Positions 17,440-26,228 of a DNA stretch of 64,000 nucleotides are shown here, one piece after another. The position numbers and the translations under genes were made by a program. The stretch is from Myxococcus eversor (GTDB lineage Bacteria; Myxococcota; Myxococcia; Myxococcales; Myxococcaceae): assembly GCF_010894455.1 (NCBI RefSeq), contig NZ_JAAIXY010000034.1, positions 44,091 to 108,090 on the forward strand. Reading direction: 5' to 3'. Position 1 is the first letter of the stretch; every line of letters begins with the position of its first letter. Under the pieces are notes generated by a model. It was not told the DNA's origin, ran no database searches, and saw nothing but the letters and a program-made list of their open reading frames with translations.

Positions 17440-19449
17440 TCAGGCCGGCGGCTCCTTCGGCTTCGACTCCGGCGTGAGCACCACGAGCAACTGCTTCGCT
17501 GACACCTGGCCACCCACCGAGGCATTCACCGCCTCGACGACACCAGAAATGTCCGCCGCGAGCTGGAACTCCATCTTCATCGCCTCCAGCACGAGGAGGA
17601 CGTCACCCGGCTTCACCTTGTCACCCGGCTTCGCATCCACGCGCAGGATGCGCCCGTCCATCGGCGCGAGCAGACGGCCCGTGCCCGCCCCTTCCGTCGA
17701 CTTCGGCGGACGGAACGTCACATCCGTGAGGCGGCGTGCCCCGACTCCCGAATCCAACCAGAGCGAGTCCCCGCTCCGGAGATAGCGCGCACGGCCTCGC
17801 GCCCCGGCGATGGAGTAGTCGAACACGCTGTCCGCCAGGCCCAGCACGCCGACCTCGAGCGACTCGCCGTCAGCGCTCACCTCGTACAGCGTGGGAGACA
17901 CCGGCCGCACGGTGACCTTCGACTGACCGTTCCGGTCCTCCAGCGTTATCGCCACTGGATGCGTGTACGCCGTGTTCCAGTTCACCAGCGAGCCGTCCAG
18001 CCCGCTCCTCCTCGCGAGCACCTGCGCCTCGTCGTGGAAGAGCGCCGTCGCCGCCAGCGCCCGCTCACGTGGAGTCGTCTCGTACAGCCGCGTCAGCGTC
18101 GCGCTATCCGCGTGCTTGCCGATGAAGCCCGTGTCGTAGACGCCGGAGCGGAACGTGCCGTCCTCCAGCACATGGAGCAGCAGCGCCTTGTTCGTGGTGA
18201 CGCCGAAGACGGTGAGCTCGTGCAGGGCCTCCACCAGCCGGCGCCGCGCCTGCTCCCGGTCCGAGCCGTACGCAATCACCTTCGCCTGCATGGAGTCGTA
18301 GAAGGGCGGGATGTCCTGCCCCTCACGCACGCCATGGTCGACTCGCACGCCCTCACGCGAGGGCAGCCGCCACGTCAAGAGCCGCCCCGCCTGAGGTGCG
18401 TACTGCTTCGCCGGGTCCTCCGCGCACAGGCGCACCTCGATGGCGTGCCCCGTCCAGGTGATGTCTTTCTGCGCGCGCGGCAGCACCTCGCCCGAGGCCA
18501 CGCGCAGCTGCCACTCCACCAGGTCCAGGCCGGTAATCTCCTCCGTGACGGGGTGCTCCACCTGGAGACGGGTGTTCATCTCCATGAAGTAGAACTCGCC
18601 GCTCGGCGCCAGAAGGAACTCGATGGTGCCCGCGCCCTTGTAGGCAATCGCCCTGGCCGCGGTGACCGCTACCTGTCCCATCCGCTCGCGCAGCTCCGCG
18701 CTGACGGCGGGAGACGGGCTCTCCTCGACAATCTTCTGGTGACGCCGCTGGACCGAGCAGTCGCGCTCCCCCAGGTGCACGACGTTGCCGTGCTCGTCCG
18801 CGAAGACCTGAATCTCCACGTGCCGCGCGTCGATGACCGCCCGCTCCAGGATGAGCTCGCCGCTGCCAAAGGCATTGGTGGACTCCGAGCGCGCTCCACG
18901 CAGCGCGGCGCGGAGCTGTGACGCCTCGTGCACCAGTCGCATGCCGCGTCCACCACCACCGGCCGCCGCCTTCACCATCAGCGGGAAGCCGATGCGCTCG
19001 CCCTCCACCGCCAGCGCTTCATCGTCCGCGTCCGAGGCCTCGTAGCCGGGAATGCACGGGACACCCGCCGCAATCATCCGCAGCTTCGCCTGACGCTTGT
19101 TGCCCATCAGGGTGATGGCCTCGGCGTCGGGGCCGATGAAGATGAGCCCCGCCTCCTTGCACGCGCGCGAGAAGGCCGCGTTCTCGGAGAGGAAGCCGTA
19201 GCCCGGATGAATCGCCTGGGCTCCCGACGCCTTCGCCGCGCCGATGAGCTTGTCGATGACCAGGTACGACTCCCTCGCGGGCGACGCTCCAATCGGCACC
19301 GCCTCGTCCGCCGCGAGCACGTGTGGCGCGCCCTGGTCCGCCTCGGAGAACACCGCCACCGTCCGATAGCCCAACCGCCTGCACGTGCGAATCACCCGCA
19401 CGGCAATCTCACCCCGGTTCGCGATGAGGACCTTGCTGAAACGCTCCAT
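17440..19449 (-). CDS. Acyl-CoA carboxylase biotin-carboxylase/BCCP subunit
   Basis: 669 aa from ATG 19449 (GAGGAG 8 nt upstream). N-terminal biotin carboxylase: KVLIANRGEIAVRVIRT, the ATP-grasp glycine loop KAAAGGGGRGM, ERDCSVQRRHQKIVEESP, and FMEMNTRLQVEHPVTE. A middle BT domain follows. The C-terminal biotinyl domain has LLVLEAMKMEFQ, with the Lys that carries biotin. It would carboxylate biotin with bicarbonate and ATP, and the partner carboxyltransferase would pass CO2 to an acyl-CoA. Length and order match the alpha subunits of methylcrotonyl-CoA and geranyl-CoA carboxylases. It is the last gene of a three-gene operon, 14 bp after the carboxyltransferase. Confidence 0.9.
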   Translation of the reverse strand: MERFSKVLIANRGEIAVRVIRTCRRLGYRTVAVFSEADQGAPHVLAADEAVPIGASPARESYLVIDKLIGAAKASGAQAIHPGYGFLSENAAFSRACKEAGLIFIGPDAEAITLMGNKRQAKLRMIAAGVPCIPGYEASDADDEALAVEGERIGFPLMVKAAAGGGGRGMRLVHEASQLRAALRGARSESTNAFGSGELILERAVIDARHVEIQVFADEHGNVVHLGERDCSVQRRHQKIVEESPSPAVSAELRERMGQVAVTAARAIAYKGAGTIEFLLAPSGEFYFMEMNTRLQVEHPVTEEITGLDLVEWQLRVASGEVLPRAQKDITWTGHAIEVRLCAEDPAKQYAPQAGRLLTWRLPSREGVRVDHGVREGQDIPPFYDSMQAKVIAYGSDREQARRRLVEALHELTVFGVTTNKALLLHVLEDGTFRSGVYDTGFIGKHADSATLTRLYETTPRERALAATALFHDEAQVLARRSGLDGSLVNWNTAYTHPVAITLEDRNGQSKVTVRPVSPTLYEVSADGESLEVGVLGLADSVFDYSIAGARGRARYLRSGDSLWLDSGVGARRLTDVTFRPPKSTEGAGTGRLLAPMDGRILRVDAKPGDKVKPGDVLLVLEAMKMEFQLAADISGVVEAVNASVGGQVSAKQLLVVLTPESKPKEPPA

Positions 19450-19463
19450 CCCGTTCGCTCCTC

Positions 19464-21080
19464 TCACAGGCGTGCGACTCCGAAGCTGTTGGGATTGACC
19501 TCGCGTCGACCCGCCTCGCGGCAGATGGACAGGACGAAGCCGAGCACCCGCCGCGTGTCGCGCGGGTCGATGATGCCGTCGTCGAACAACCGCGCCGAGG
19601 CGTTGAAGGGATGCGACTCCTTGTCGAACTGGTCGACGATGGGCTGCGTGAAGGCGCGGATGGCCTCCTCGTCCACCACCTCGCCGCCGCGCGCGAGCTT
19701 CTCGCCGAAGACAATCGACATCACCTTCGCCGCCTGCTCGCCGCCCATGACGGCCGTGCGCGCGTTGGGCCACGCGAAGATGAAGCGCGGATGGAACGGC
19801 CTGCCGCACATTCCATAGTTGCCCGCGCCGAACGAGCCACCCACCAGCAGCGTCACCTGCGGCACCGTGGCGTTCGCCACCGCCTGAATCATCTTCGAGC
19901 CGTGCTTGACGATGCCGCCCTGCTCCGGCTGCGTCCCCACCAGGTACCCCGTGGTGTTCTGGAGGTAGACGATGGGCGTTCCCGACTGGCAGCAGAGCTG
20001 GATGAACTGCGCCGCCTTCGTCGCGCCCTTCGGACTGATGGGGCCGTTGTTGCCGATGATGCCGATGGACGCGCCGAAGAGGTTCGCCCACCCGCAGACG
20101 GTGTGCGTGTCGTAGGCGTCCTTGAAGCCCGTGAAGTCGGAGCCGTCCACGAAGCGCGCGATGATTTCGCGACAGTCGTAGGGCTTGCGGTAGTCCGCCG
20201 GAATGGCGCCGCACAGCTCGTCAGGCGAGTAGCGCGGCTCCTCGTAGAGCGTGGGGGGAGCGGCCGCCAGTCGCTCGTTCCAGCCAAGCTTGGACACGAT
20301 TTCGCGCGCCATGCGGATGGCGTCGGCGTCGTCCTCGGCCAGGTAGTCCGCGGTGCCCGCGACGGTGGCGTGCATCTCCGCGCCGCCCAGGTCCTCGTCG
20401 GTGGCGACCTCGCCCGTCGCGGCCTTGAGCAGCGGCGGGCCGGCGAGGAACACCTTCGCCTTTTTCTTCACCATCACCACGTAGTCGGACAGGCCGGGCA
20501 GGTACGCGCCACCCGCGGTGCTGGAGCCGTGGACCACGGTGATTTGCGGGATGCCCGCAGCGGACATCCGCGCCTGGTTGTAGAAGGTCTCCCCGCCCGG
20601 GATGAAAATCTCCTGCTGGTACATGAGATTGGCGCCGCCGCTCTCCACCAGCGACACCATGGGCAGCTTGTTCTGCAGCGCGATGGCCTGTCCGCGCAGC
20701 GCCTTCTGCACGCCCCAGGGCGACGCTGTGCCGCCCTTGATGGCGGAGTTGTTGACGAAGACGAAGCACCGGACGCCCGACACGTAGCCGATGCCAGCGA
20801 TGCTGTTGCCGCCCGCCAGCGAGCCGTCACTGTCGTCGTGGTAGCCGTACCCGCACAGCGTGGACAGCTCCAGGAAGGGCGAGCCCCTGTCCAACAGCAT
20901 CATCAGCCGCTCGCGGGGCAGCAACTGGCCGCGCTTGTGGAACTTCTCGGTCGCCTTGTTCTCGGTGGCGCGGACCTTCGCCTCCACGCCCCGCAGCTCC
21001 GCGAGGCGCGCCAGCATGTCCGCGCGCTGTGCCTGGAACGACTCCGAGCCCGTGTTCACCCGCGATGTGATTCTTGGCAT
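19464..21080 (-). CDS. Acyl-CoA carboxylase carboxyltransferase (beta) subunit
   Basis: 538 aa from ATG 21080, with AAGGAGAGG 9 nt upstream. Crotonase-fold carboxyltransferase with two halves. The N half has RGQLLPRERLMMLLD, SGVRCFVFVNNSAIKGG, LVESGGANL and VVHGSSTAGGAYLPGLSDYV. The C half has GIIGNNGPISPKGATKAAQFIQLC, NTTGYLVGTQPEQGGIVKHGSKMIQAV, GSFGAGNYGMCGR and the C-terminal DDGIIDPRDTRRVL. These fit the methylcrotonyl/geranyl-CoA carboxylase beta family. It starts 4 bp after the AtuA-like gene stop, so translation is probably coupled. The acyl-CoA substrate cannot be settled from sequence; neighbours favour a branched or terpene-derived acyl-CoA. Confidence 0.9.
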   Translation of the reverse strand: MPRITSRVNTGSESFQAQRADMLARLAELRGVEAKVRATENKATEKFHKRGQLLPRERLMMLLDRGSPFLELSTLCGYGYHDDSDGSLAGGNSIAGIGYVSGVRCFVFVNNSAIKGGTASPWGVQKALRGQAIALQNKLPMVSLVESGGANLMYQQEIFIPGGETFYNQARMSAAGIPQITVVHGSSTAGGAYLPGLSDYVVMVKKKAKVFLAGPPLLKAATGEVATDEDLGGAEMHATVAGTADYLAEDDADAIRMAREIVSKLGWNERLAAAPPTLYEEPRYSPDELCGAIPADYRKPYDCREIIARFVDGSDFTGFKDAYDTHTVCGWANLFGASIGIIGNNGPISPKGATKAAQFIQLCCQSGTPIVYLQNTTGYLVGTQPEQGGIVKHGSKMIQAVANATVPQVTLLVGGSFGAGNYGMCGRPFHPRFIFAWPNARTAVMGGEQAAKVMSIVFGEKLARGGEVVDEEAIRAFTQPIVDQFDKESHPFNASARLFDDGIIDPRDTRRVLGFVLSICREAGRREVNPNSFGVARL

Positions 21081-21084
21081 CGGC

Positions 21085-22794
21085 TCAACCCTCTCCTTCA
21101 CGAAGCAGCGACTCGGGGATGTCCACATGGCGCGAGCGGAGCCACTCCCCCAGCGCCTTGCCCTGCGGGTCGAAGCGCGTCGATGACGACACACCCTCGC
21201 CCAGAATCCCGTCGACCACGAAGTTCACCCCTCGGAGCCGGGGGAAGTCGTGCCGTTCAATCGGATAGGCCGCCGTCTCCGGCAGCAGCTCGCGCAGCTT
21301 CTCCGCCGTGAGGAAGTGCGCAAGCCAGCGCCAGGCCGCGTCCGTCCGCGCCCACACGCCGATGTTCGCCGTACCGCCCTTGTCACCACTGCGCGCCGCG
21401 ATGATTCGCCCCAGCGGTGCTCGCCGCGTGGGGCCCGAAGGCGGCGCCTCCGGCAACGCGGGCGTCTCCACGGGCCCAAGCTTCAGGGATTGCTCCGTGG
21501 GCGGGATGAGGGTGCGCGCGCCATCCGGCAGCACTGCGACGTGCTCCACACGCTTCGCGTCGACATAGGCCGGCGTGTAGACGCCATACGGTGCGCCATC
21601 CGACGGCGGCGCCGTCATGGTGAAGCCGGGGTAGGTCCCCAGCGCCAGCTCGACGGCGGCACCACTGAAGGAGCGACCCACGAGCTTCTGGTCCGCGTCC
21701 TTCACCACGACCCGCAGGAAGGCCGCGGCCTGCTCCTCCGTGGCGGCGTCCTCGCGGTCCGTGCGCACCAGCGTCCAGTGGGACTCCTTGGGCTTGCGCG
21801 TGAGCGCCGCCTCCATCTGCCCTCGGATGAGCGCCGCCTTCTCCTCGATGTCGAGCCCCACGAGGATGAACGTCGCCTCGTTCTTGTAGCCACCCAGGTG
21901 GTTGAGACACACCTTCACGGTGGGCGGAGGCGGCTCGCCCTTCACCCCGGAGATGCGCACACGGTCCTTGCCGTCATCCGCCAGGGAGATGGAGTCGAAC
22001 CGCGCCGTCGCGTCGGGCCCCGCGTACCGGGCCCCGGTGATCTCGTAGAGGAGCTGCGCGAGCACCGTGTCCACCGTCACCGCGCCACCCGTGCCCGCGT
22101 GCTTGGAGATGACGGACGAGCCATCCGCGTGCAGCTCCGCCAGGGGGAAGCCGGGCCGGCGGACATCCAGCTCCTTGAAGAAGGAGTAGTTGCCACCCGT
22201 CGCCTGCGTGCCGCACTCCAGGACGTGGCCGGCCACCATGGCGCCCGCGAGCTTGTCCCAGTCGTCGCGCTTCCAGCCGAAGTGCGCGGCGGCGGGGCCC
22301 ACCACCAGCGAGGCATCCGTCACGCGACCGGTGACGACGACGTCCGCGCCCGCGCGCAGGCTCTCGGCGATGCCCCAGCCGCCCAGGTACGCATTCGCGG
22401 TGATGGGCGAGCCGAGGCCCAGCTCGTCCGCGCTGCCGGAGAGGTCATCCCCCTCCACGTGCGCGATGCGCGCCTTGAGGCCCAGCTTGTCATTCAGCTC
22501 GCGCAGCGCCGTGGCGAGGCCGGACGGATTCAACCCGCCCGCGTTCACGACGACCTTCACCTTCTTGTCCAGCGCGAGCCCCAGGCACTGCTCCATCTGC
22601 CGGAGGAACGTCTTGGCGTAGCCGGTGGACGGGTCCTTCATCCTGTCGCGGCCGAGAATCAACATCGTCAGCTCCGCCAGGTAGTCGCCCGTGAGGACGT
22701 CCAACTGGCCGCCTTCGAGCATCTCCCGGACGGCCGAGAAGCGGTCTCCATAGAAGCCCGAGGCATTGCCGATACGGAGGGGGGACTCGCTCAT
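21085..22794 (-). CDS. AtuA-family (DUF1446) protein
   Basis: 569 aa. The N-terminal DUF1446 domain begins IGNASGFYGDRFSAVREML and contains VVVNAGGLNPSGLA, AHVEGDD, ANAYLGGWGIAESLRAGADVVVTGRVTDASLVVGPA and LECGTQATGGNY. A C-terminal ferredoxin-like AtuA domain begins near LGRIIAARSGDKGGTANIGVWA. Members are encoded in acyclic terpene utilisation (atu) operons; their biochemical role is still unclear. It is the first gene of the carboxylase operon, and its start faces a 26-bp palindrome and a TetR gene. Its presence separates this cluster from a plain leucine (liu) operon. Confidence 0.85.
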   Translation of the reverse strand: MSESPLRIGNASGFYGDRFSAVREMLEGGQLDVLTGDYLAELTMLILGRDRMKDPSTGYAKTFLRQMEQCLGLALDKKVKVVVNAGGLNPSGLATALRELNDKLGLKARIAHVEGDDLSGSADELGLGSPITANAYLGGWGIAESLRAGADVVVTGRVTDASLVVGPAAAHFGWKRDDWDKLAGAMVAGHVLECGTQATGGNYSFFKELDVRRPGFPLAELHADGSSVISKHAGTGGAVTVDTVLAQLLYEITGARYAGPDATARFDSISLADDGKDRVRISGVKGEPPPPTVKVCLNHLGGYKNEATFILVGLDIEEKAALIRGQMEAALTRKPKESHWTLVRTDREDAATEEQAAAFLRVVVKDADQKLVGRSFSGAAVELALGTYPGFTMTAPPSDGAPYGVYTPAYVDAKRVEHVAVLPDGARTLIPPTEQSLKLGPVETPALPEAPPSGPTRRAPLGRIIAARSGDKGGTANIGVWARTDAAWRWLAHFLTAEKLRELLPETAAYPIERHDFPRLRGVNFVVDGILGEGVSSSTRFDPQGKALGEWLRSRHVDIPESLLREGEG

Positions 22795-22843
22795 GCGCTC
22801 TCCACGTCCAGCCTGAATGCGGGCAGTGTGGGAGGGCGTCCTT

Positions 22844-22869
22844 AAAAAAGCAAGCGCGCTTGCTTTTTT
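22844..22869. promoter_or_regulatory. Perfect 26-bp palindrome, probable TetR operator
   Basis: The 26 bp comprise AAAAAAGCAAGCG and its exact complement. It lies between the divergent AtuA-like gene (start 22794) and the TetR gene (start 22895), about 50 and 26 bp away. Its core CAAGCGCGCTTG is like TetR/FadR-type operators of fatty-acid catabolism. One dimeric regulator bound here could shut off both promoters. Confidence 0.75.
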
Positions 22870-22894
22870 CGAGGGTGCCTTTCAAGCTGGCTTC

Positions 22895-23527
22895 GTGAGC
22901 GAATCACCGCCCCCGGGCAGACAGGAACAGGAGCGCAGCCGGGTGACCCGGCAGCGCTTGATGGAGGCCGCCATCGGCGCCCTGTCCGAGCTGGGGTGGG
23001 CAGGCTCCACGATGACGGTCATCGCCGAGCGAGCGGGCGTGTCTCGCGGCGCGTGCCAGCACCACTTCCCCACGCGAGGCGACCTGGTCGCGGCGGCGGT
23101 GGAGTACGTGGGGCACCAGCAGGTGGAGGAGCTCAGTCGGAGAGCGGCCCGGCAGCCAGCCGAAGCGCGGCGGACGGAGAGCATCCTGCACATGCTGGCG
23201 GGCTTCTACACGCAGCCCCTCTTCGCGGCGGTGGCGCAGCTCTGGGTGGCGGCGAGCGCGGACGCGGAGCTGCGCGCGCAACTCCTGCCAGTGGAGGCGA
23301 AGGTGGGGCGGGAGGTGCACCGGCTCACGGTGGCGCTGCTCGACGTGGACGACCGCGAGCCGGAGACGCGTGAGCTGATACAGGCGACGCTGGACCTCAT
23401 CCGGGGCCTGGGGCTCGCCAACCTGCTGCGGGACGACAGCGCGCGCAGGAAGAAGATTCTCCACCGTTGGTCGCTCACGCTCGAGGACGCGCTGCGTTCC
23501 CGGCGCGGCCGGAAAGCGGGAGACTGA
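22895..23527 (+). CDS. TetR-family regulator of the carboxylase cluster
   Basis: 210 aa from GTG 22895. A longer frame from 22817 would translate through the palindrome and is rejected; GTG 22943 has a better ribosome-binding site (AGGAG) and is a possible alternative. The HTH is ALSELGWAGSTMTVIAERAGVSRGACQHHFPTRGDLVAAAVEYV. The C-terminal ligand domain is unassigned. Its divergent position and the perfect palindrome suggest it represses the AtuA-carboxylase operon and itself, probably relieved by an acyl-CoA. It is followed by the SDR gene on the same strand, 66 bp away. Confidence 0.85.
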   Translation: MSESPPPGRQEQERSRVTRQRLMEAAIGALSELGWAGSTMTVIAERAGVSRGACQHHFPTRGDLVAAAVEYVGHQQVEELSRRAARQPAEARRTESILHMLAGFYTQPLFAAVAQLWVAASADAELRAQLLPVEAKVGREVHRLTVALLDVDDREPETRELIQATLDLIRGLGLANLLRDDSARRKKILHRWSLTLEDALRSRRGRKAGD

Positions 23528-23593
23528 CGCCGCGAGGCGACCACGGACATCACGGGCCCTCGCGCCACGCACGGGGCCACTTCGGGAGACGAC

Positions 23594-24472
23594 ATGGGTT
23601 ACCGCTCTGTATTCGCACCGGGTTGTTTCAAGGGACAGAACATCGTCGTGACGGGAGGCGGCAGCGGAATCGGGCGCTGTACCGCGCACGAGCTGGCGGC
23701 GCTCGGCGCGCACGTCGTCCTGGTGGGCCGCAAGCTGGACAAGCTGGAGAAGGTCGCCGCGGAGCTGCGCGAGGACGGCGGCGAGTGCTCGCTGGAGACG
23801 GTGGACATCCGCGATGAAGAAGGCGTGAAGGCCACGGTGGCGCGCATCGTCGCGGCGCGCGGGCGCATCCACGGCCTGGTGAACAACGCGGGTGGACAGT
23901 TCCCGTCACCGCTCGCGGCCATCTCCAAGAAGGGCTTCGAGGCGGTGGTGGCCACCAACCTCACGGGCGGCTTCCTGATGGCGCGTGAAGTCTACCTCCA
24001 GTCGATGAGCAACCACGGCGGGTCCATCGTCAACATGCTCGCGGACGCGTGGGGCGGGATGCCGGGAATGGGGCACTCGGGCGCGGCGCGCATGGGCATG
24101 CTCAACCTGACGCAGACGGCGGCGGTGGAGTGGGCGGCGACGGGCGTGCGCGTCAACGCGGTGGCGCCGGGCTGGGTGGCGTCGAGCGGCATGGACAGCT
24201 ACCAGGACGAGGGCGTCAAGGCGCTCATCCCCCTGTTGAAGAAGGAAGTGCCGTTGCAGCGGCTGGCCACGGAGGCGGAGGTGAGCGGCGCCATCGTGTT
24301 CCTGCTCACGGACGTGGCGGCGTTCATCACCGGCGAGGTCATCAAGATTGACGGTGGCGCGTCGTGCAACACCAAGATCTTCCCCCTGGAGGAGACCTCC
24401 GCGTCCAAGCCCTACGAGGGCTTCCACCGCGCGGCGGCGCCTCGCATCCTGGCGGGCGACGACAAGTCCTGA
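23594..24472 (+). CDS. Short-chain dehydrogenase/reductase (AtuB/citronellol dehydrogenase-like)
   Basis: 292 aa, ATG 23594 preceded by GGGAG. Classical SDR: cofactor motif TGGGSGIG (about 20-27), NNAGG, and the substrate motif in which the usual Tyr-x3-Lys is not plain: SIVNMLADAWGGMPGMGHSGAARMGM has His-Ser-Gly-Ala-Ala-Arg where YxxxK is expected. This replacement is typical of peroxisomal 2-enoyl-CoA reductase-like and dienoyl-CoA reductase-like SDRs, which lack the catalytic Tyr. C-terminal KIDGGASCNTKIF. With the carboxylase and AtuA genes next door, a role in terpene-alcohol or branched acyl-CoA oxidation is likely but not proven. Confidence 0.8.
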   Translation: MGYRSVFAPGCFKGQNIVVTGGGSGIGRCTAHELAALGAHVVLVGRKLDKLEKVAAELREDGGECSLETVDIRDEEGVKATVARIVAARGRIHGLVNNAGGQFPSPLAAISKKGFEAVVATNLTGGFLMAREVYLQSMSNHGGSIVNMLADAWGGMPGMGHSGAARMGMLNLTQTAAVEWAATGVRVNAVAPGWVASSGMDSYQDEGVKALIPLLKKEVPLQRLATEAEVSGAIVFLLTDVAAFITGEVIKIDGGASCNTKIFPLEETSASKPYEGFHRAAAPRILAGDDKS

Positions 24473-24597
24473 CGTGCCTTGGACGGCGAGGAGTGAAGAG
24501 GCCACCTGCTGCAAAAGCCGCCAAGTGCGCCTGTCACGTGGTCGGCAATTTGTCGAGGAGTGCTGCGGACAAGGCGCTCCCGACCTGGAGTAGGGCC

Positions 24598-24789
24598 ATG
24601 GATATGAGGGACCTGCTCCGGCAGTCTTTTCCCAGCGATGGCCCTCACTGGGACGTCGCCATCGAGGCGGGCGTGGACGTGTCCCTTCTTCTACAGAATC
24701 TTGAGCTCACTCCGACGGAACGCATCGAGCAGTTACAGCGCATGACTGAGCTGTACGAAGCACTCCGCCCCATGATTCATGGCGTCTGA
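24598..24789 (+). CDS. Small helical protein of unknown function
   Basis: 63 aa, ATG 24598 with GGAG 7 nt upstream. Sequence begins MDMRDLLRQSFPSDGPHWDV and continues with VDVSLLLQNLELTPTERIEQLQRM, which reads as two or three amphipathic helices. Family not recognised. Its last 13 nt overlap the 3' end of the convergent gene. A longer upstream frame exists but lies inside the SDR gene and is not supported. Confidence 0.65.
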   Translation: MDMRDLLRQSFPSDGPHWDVAIEAGVDVSLLLQNLELTPTERIEQLQRMTELYEALRPMIHGV

Positions 24790-25460
24790 CAGGGACGCCG
24801 AATGCGCTTCACGGTGAGCTTTGAATCCACCCAACTCACCTCCCCGGTCACCTCGCACCGCCAGCCCTCGTCCGAGCGCATCCGCCTGAAAAACTGCCCG
24901 GTGATGGGGATGTATTCGTGGAACCCATCACACGGGGGCGTCCTGGCATTCGCGATGGTGAGCGCGATGGAGACCCAAGCACGCGCACGACCTGGCTCGT
25001 TCTCGATGCTGTGGCGCTCCCCTTCCAACACCATGAAGTAGAGCTCGTCGTCCGACAGCTCACTTCCATGGACACCGCTGTACAGGACCGTCGTGCTCCT
25101 GGATGACCCTGGCGGATAGCGCGGGTCATCCATCCTCCACGGCAGCAGGCAGCTCGTGCTGTCCCGCTCCGGGTCCACCCTCAATGGCTTCGACAGCCTG
25201 CCAATGAAGTACGGCTGCTCCATGCTGTAGTACAGCCAGAGACACGACGGACCCTCGCGCTCAGCGGGCCTCGCCTGCACGTACTGGCAGGACTCGACCA
25301 ACGCATCCACGTAGTCCTTGTAGGGACCAATCCCCGGCCCCGGAAACGTCTCCAGCAGCGGGTCTCCAAAGACAGGGCGCTCCATGTCGGAGTCCATCGA
25401 CAGGGCCACTCCCATCACCAGGGATATCAGCCCCCAGCGCCGGCCCGGTCCCACCCACAT
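24777..25460 (-). CDS. Envelope protein, degenerate paralogue of a JAB-like lipoprotein
   Basis: 227 aa from ATG 25460 (AGGAGG 6 nt upstream). A hydrophobic N-terminal segment (about 9-22) suggests export or anchoring; no clear lipobox. It shares with the gene at 28157-28921: DP-x-L-x-F-PGP-x-GP near the start, SCLLPW-x-DDPRYPP, the ending CDGFHEYIPITGQ and a final strand KLTVKRIRRP. Where the paralogue has HNHPYGSSLTEND, this protein has SGVHGSELSDDEL (about 128-140), keeping one His only. Loss of the metal site suggests it is catalytically inactive or has another role. Confidence 0.75.
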   Translation of the reverse strand: MWVGPGRRWGLISLVMGVALSMDSDMERPVFGDPLLETFPGPGIGPYKDYVDALVESCQYVQARPAEREGPSCLWLYYSMEQPYFIGRLSKPLRVDPERDSTSCLLPWRMDDPRYPPGSSRSTTVLYSGVHGSELSDDELYFMVLEGERHSIENEPGRARAWVSIALTIANARTPPCDGFHEYIPITGQFFRRMRSDEGWRCEVTGEVSWVDSKLTVKRIRRPCQTP

Positions 25461-25545
25461 GTGTCGCCTCCTGTCGGCCATGCCCACATCCAGCGTGGGT
25501 TCCTTCGACACCCCTGCCCGTGAGGCCGTTCCCTTCACTCGAACT

Positions 25546-25587
25546 TGACCAATCGTCCAACAATCGTTATTTGAACGAGCGTCCAAG
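25546..25587. promoter_or_regulatory. Two 16-bp operator-like repeats
   Basis: TTGACCAATCGTCCAA (25546-25561) and TTGAACGAGCGTCCAA (25572-25587) are direct copies of an imperfect palindrome (consensus TTGRACG-CGTYCAA) with starts 26 bp apart. They lie between the divergent envelope-protein gene (start 25460) and the TetR gene (start 25623). Position and form fit binding by the adjacent TetR. Confidence 0.7.
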
Positions 25588-25622
25588 AACGCGCGCCCCC
25601 AGGGGTCTCGCGAGGAGTGCGC

Positions 25623-26228
25623 ATGGGGCGACCGAAGACTTTCGATGAGGACGCGGTGCTGGACCGCGCCATCGAGCAATTCTGGACGACCGGCTACCAC
25701 GCCGTGTCGGTCCGGGATTTGGAGACGGGAACGGGCGTCCTGAAGGGCAGCCTGTATGCCGCCTTCGGTGACAAGCGCGCGCTGTTCCTCGCCTCGCTGC
25801 GCCGCTACGCGGACCAGAGCGCCGTGCAGATTCGAGAGCTGTTGTCCCATGGCGCCAATCCCCGCGCTGGCCTGGAGCACTACCTGCGCGTGCGCGGCAA
25901 GGGCTGCACGGGGCCGGGACGGACGCGGGGCTGCCTGCTCGCCAACACCGCGGCGGAGGTCGCGCCGCATGACCCCGAGGTGCGTGCCGTGGTCGGACAA
26001 TCCTTCGCGAAGCTCGCCGCCGCCCTGGAGCCCGCAATCGTGGAGGCCCAGGAGCAGGGACTCCTCAGCCGACGACACGACGCGCACGAGCTGGCCGCGC
26101 ACCTCGTCGTGCTCGTGCAGGGCATGAGCGTGGTGGGCAAGACGGAGCCAGACTCCGCGCTCGTCCGCTCCTCCCTGCGCTTCGCCCTGTCGCTGTTGGA
26201 GAACGACGCCCCGGAGAAAGCCCGATGA
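25623..26228 (+). CDS. TetR-family regulator (AcrR-type)
   Basis: 201 aa, ATG 25623 with GAGGAG 5 nt upstream; the in-frame GTG at 25617 overlaps that site and is rejected. N-terminal HTH: GRPKTFDEDAVLDRAIEQFW, TTGYHAVSVRDLETGTGVLKGSLYAAFGDKRALF. The C-terminal part contains GRTRGCLLANTAAEVAPHDPEV, characteristic of the TetR_C-type found in redox or xenobiotic-responsive regulators. It overlaps the DoxX gene by ATGA, so the two are translated together. It probably binds the two repeats just upstream and controls its own operon. Confidence 0.9.
   Translation: MGRPKTFDEDAVLDRAIEQFWTTGYHAVSVRDLETGTGVLKGSLYAAFGDKRALFLASLRRYADQSAVQIRELLSHGANPRAGLEHYLRVRGKGCTGPGRTRGCLLANTAAEVAPHDPEVRAVVGQSFAKLAAALEPAIVEAQEQGLLSRRHDAHELAAHLVVLVQGMSVVGKTEPDSALVRSSLRFALSLLENDAPEKAR

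Noticed and set aside
22817..22894. Longer N terminus for the TetR gene starting at 22817
   Set aside because: It would translate through the 26-bp palindrome and lacks a ribosome-binding site.
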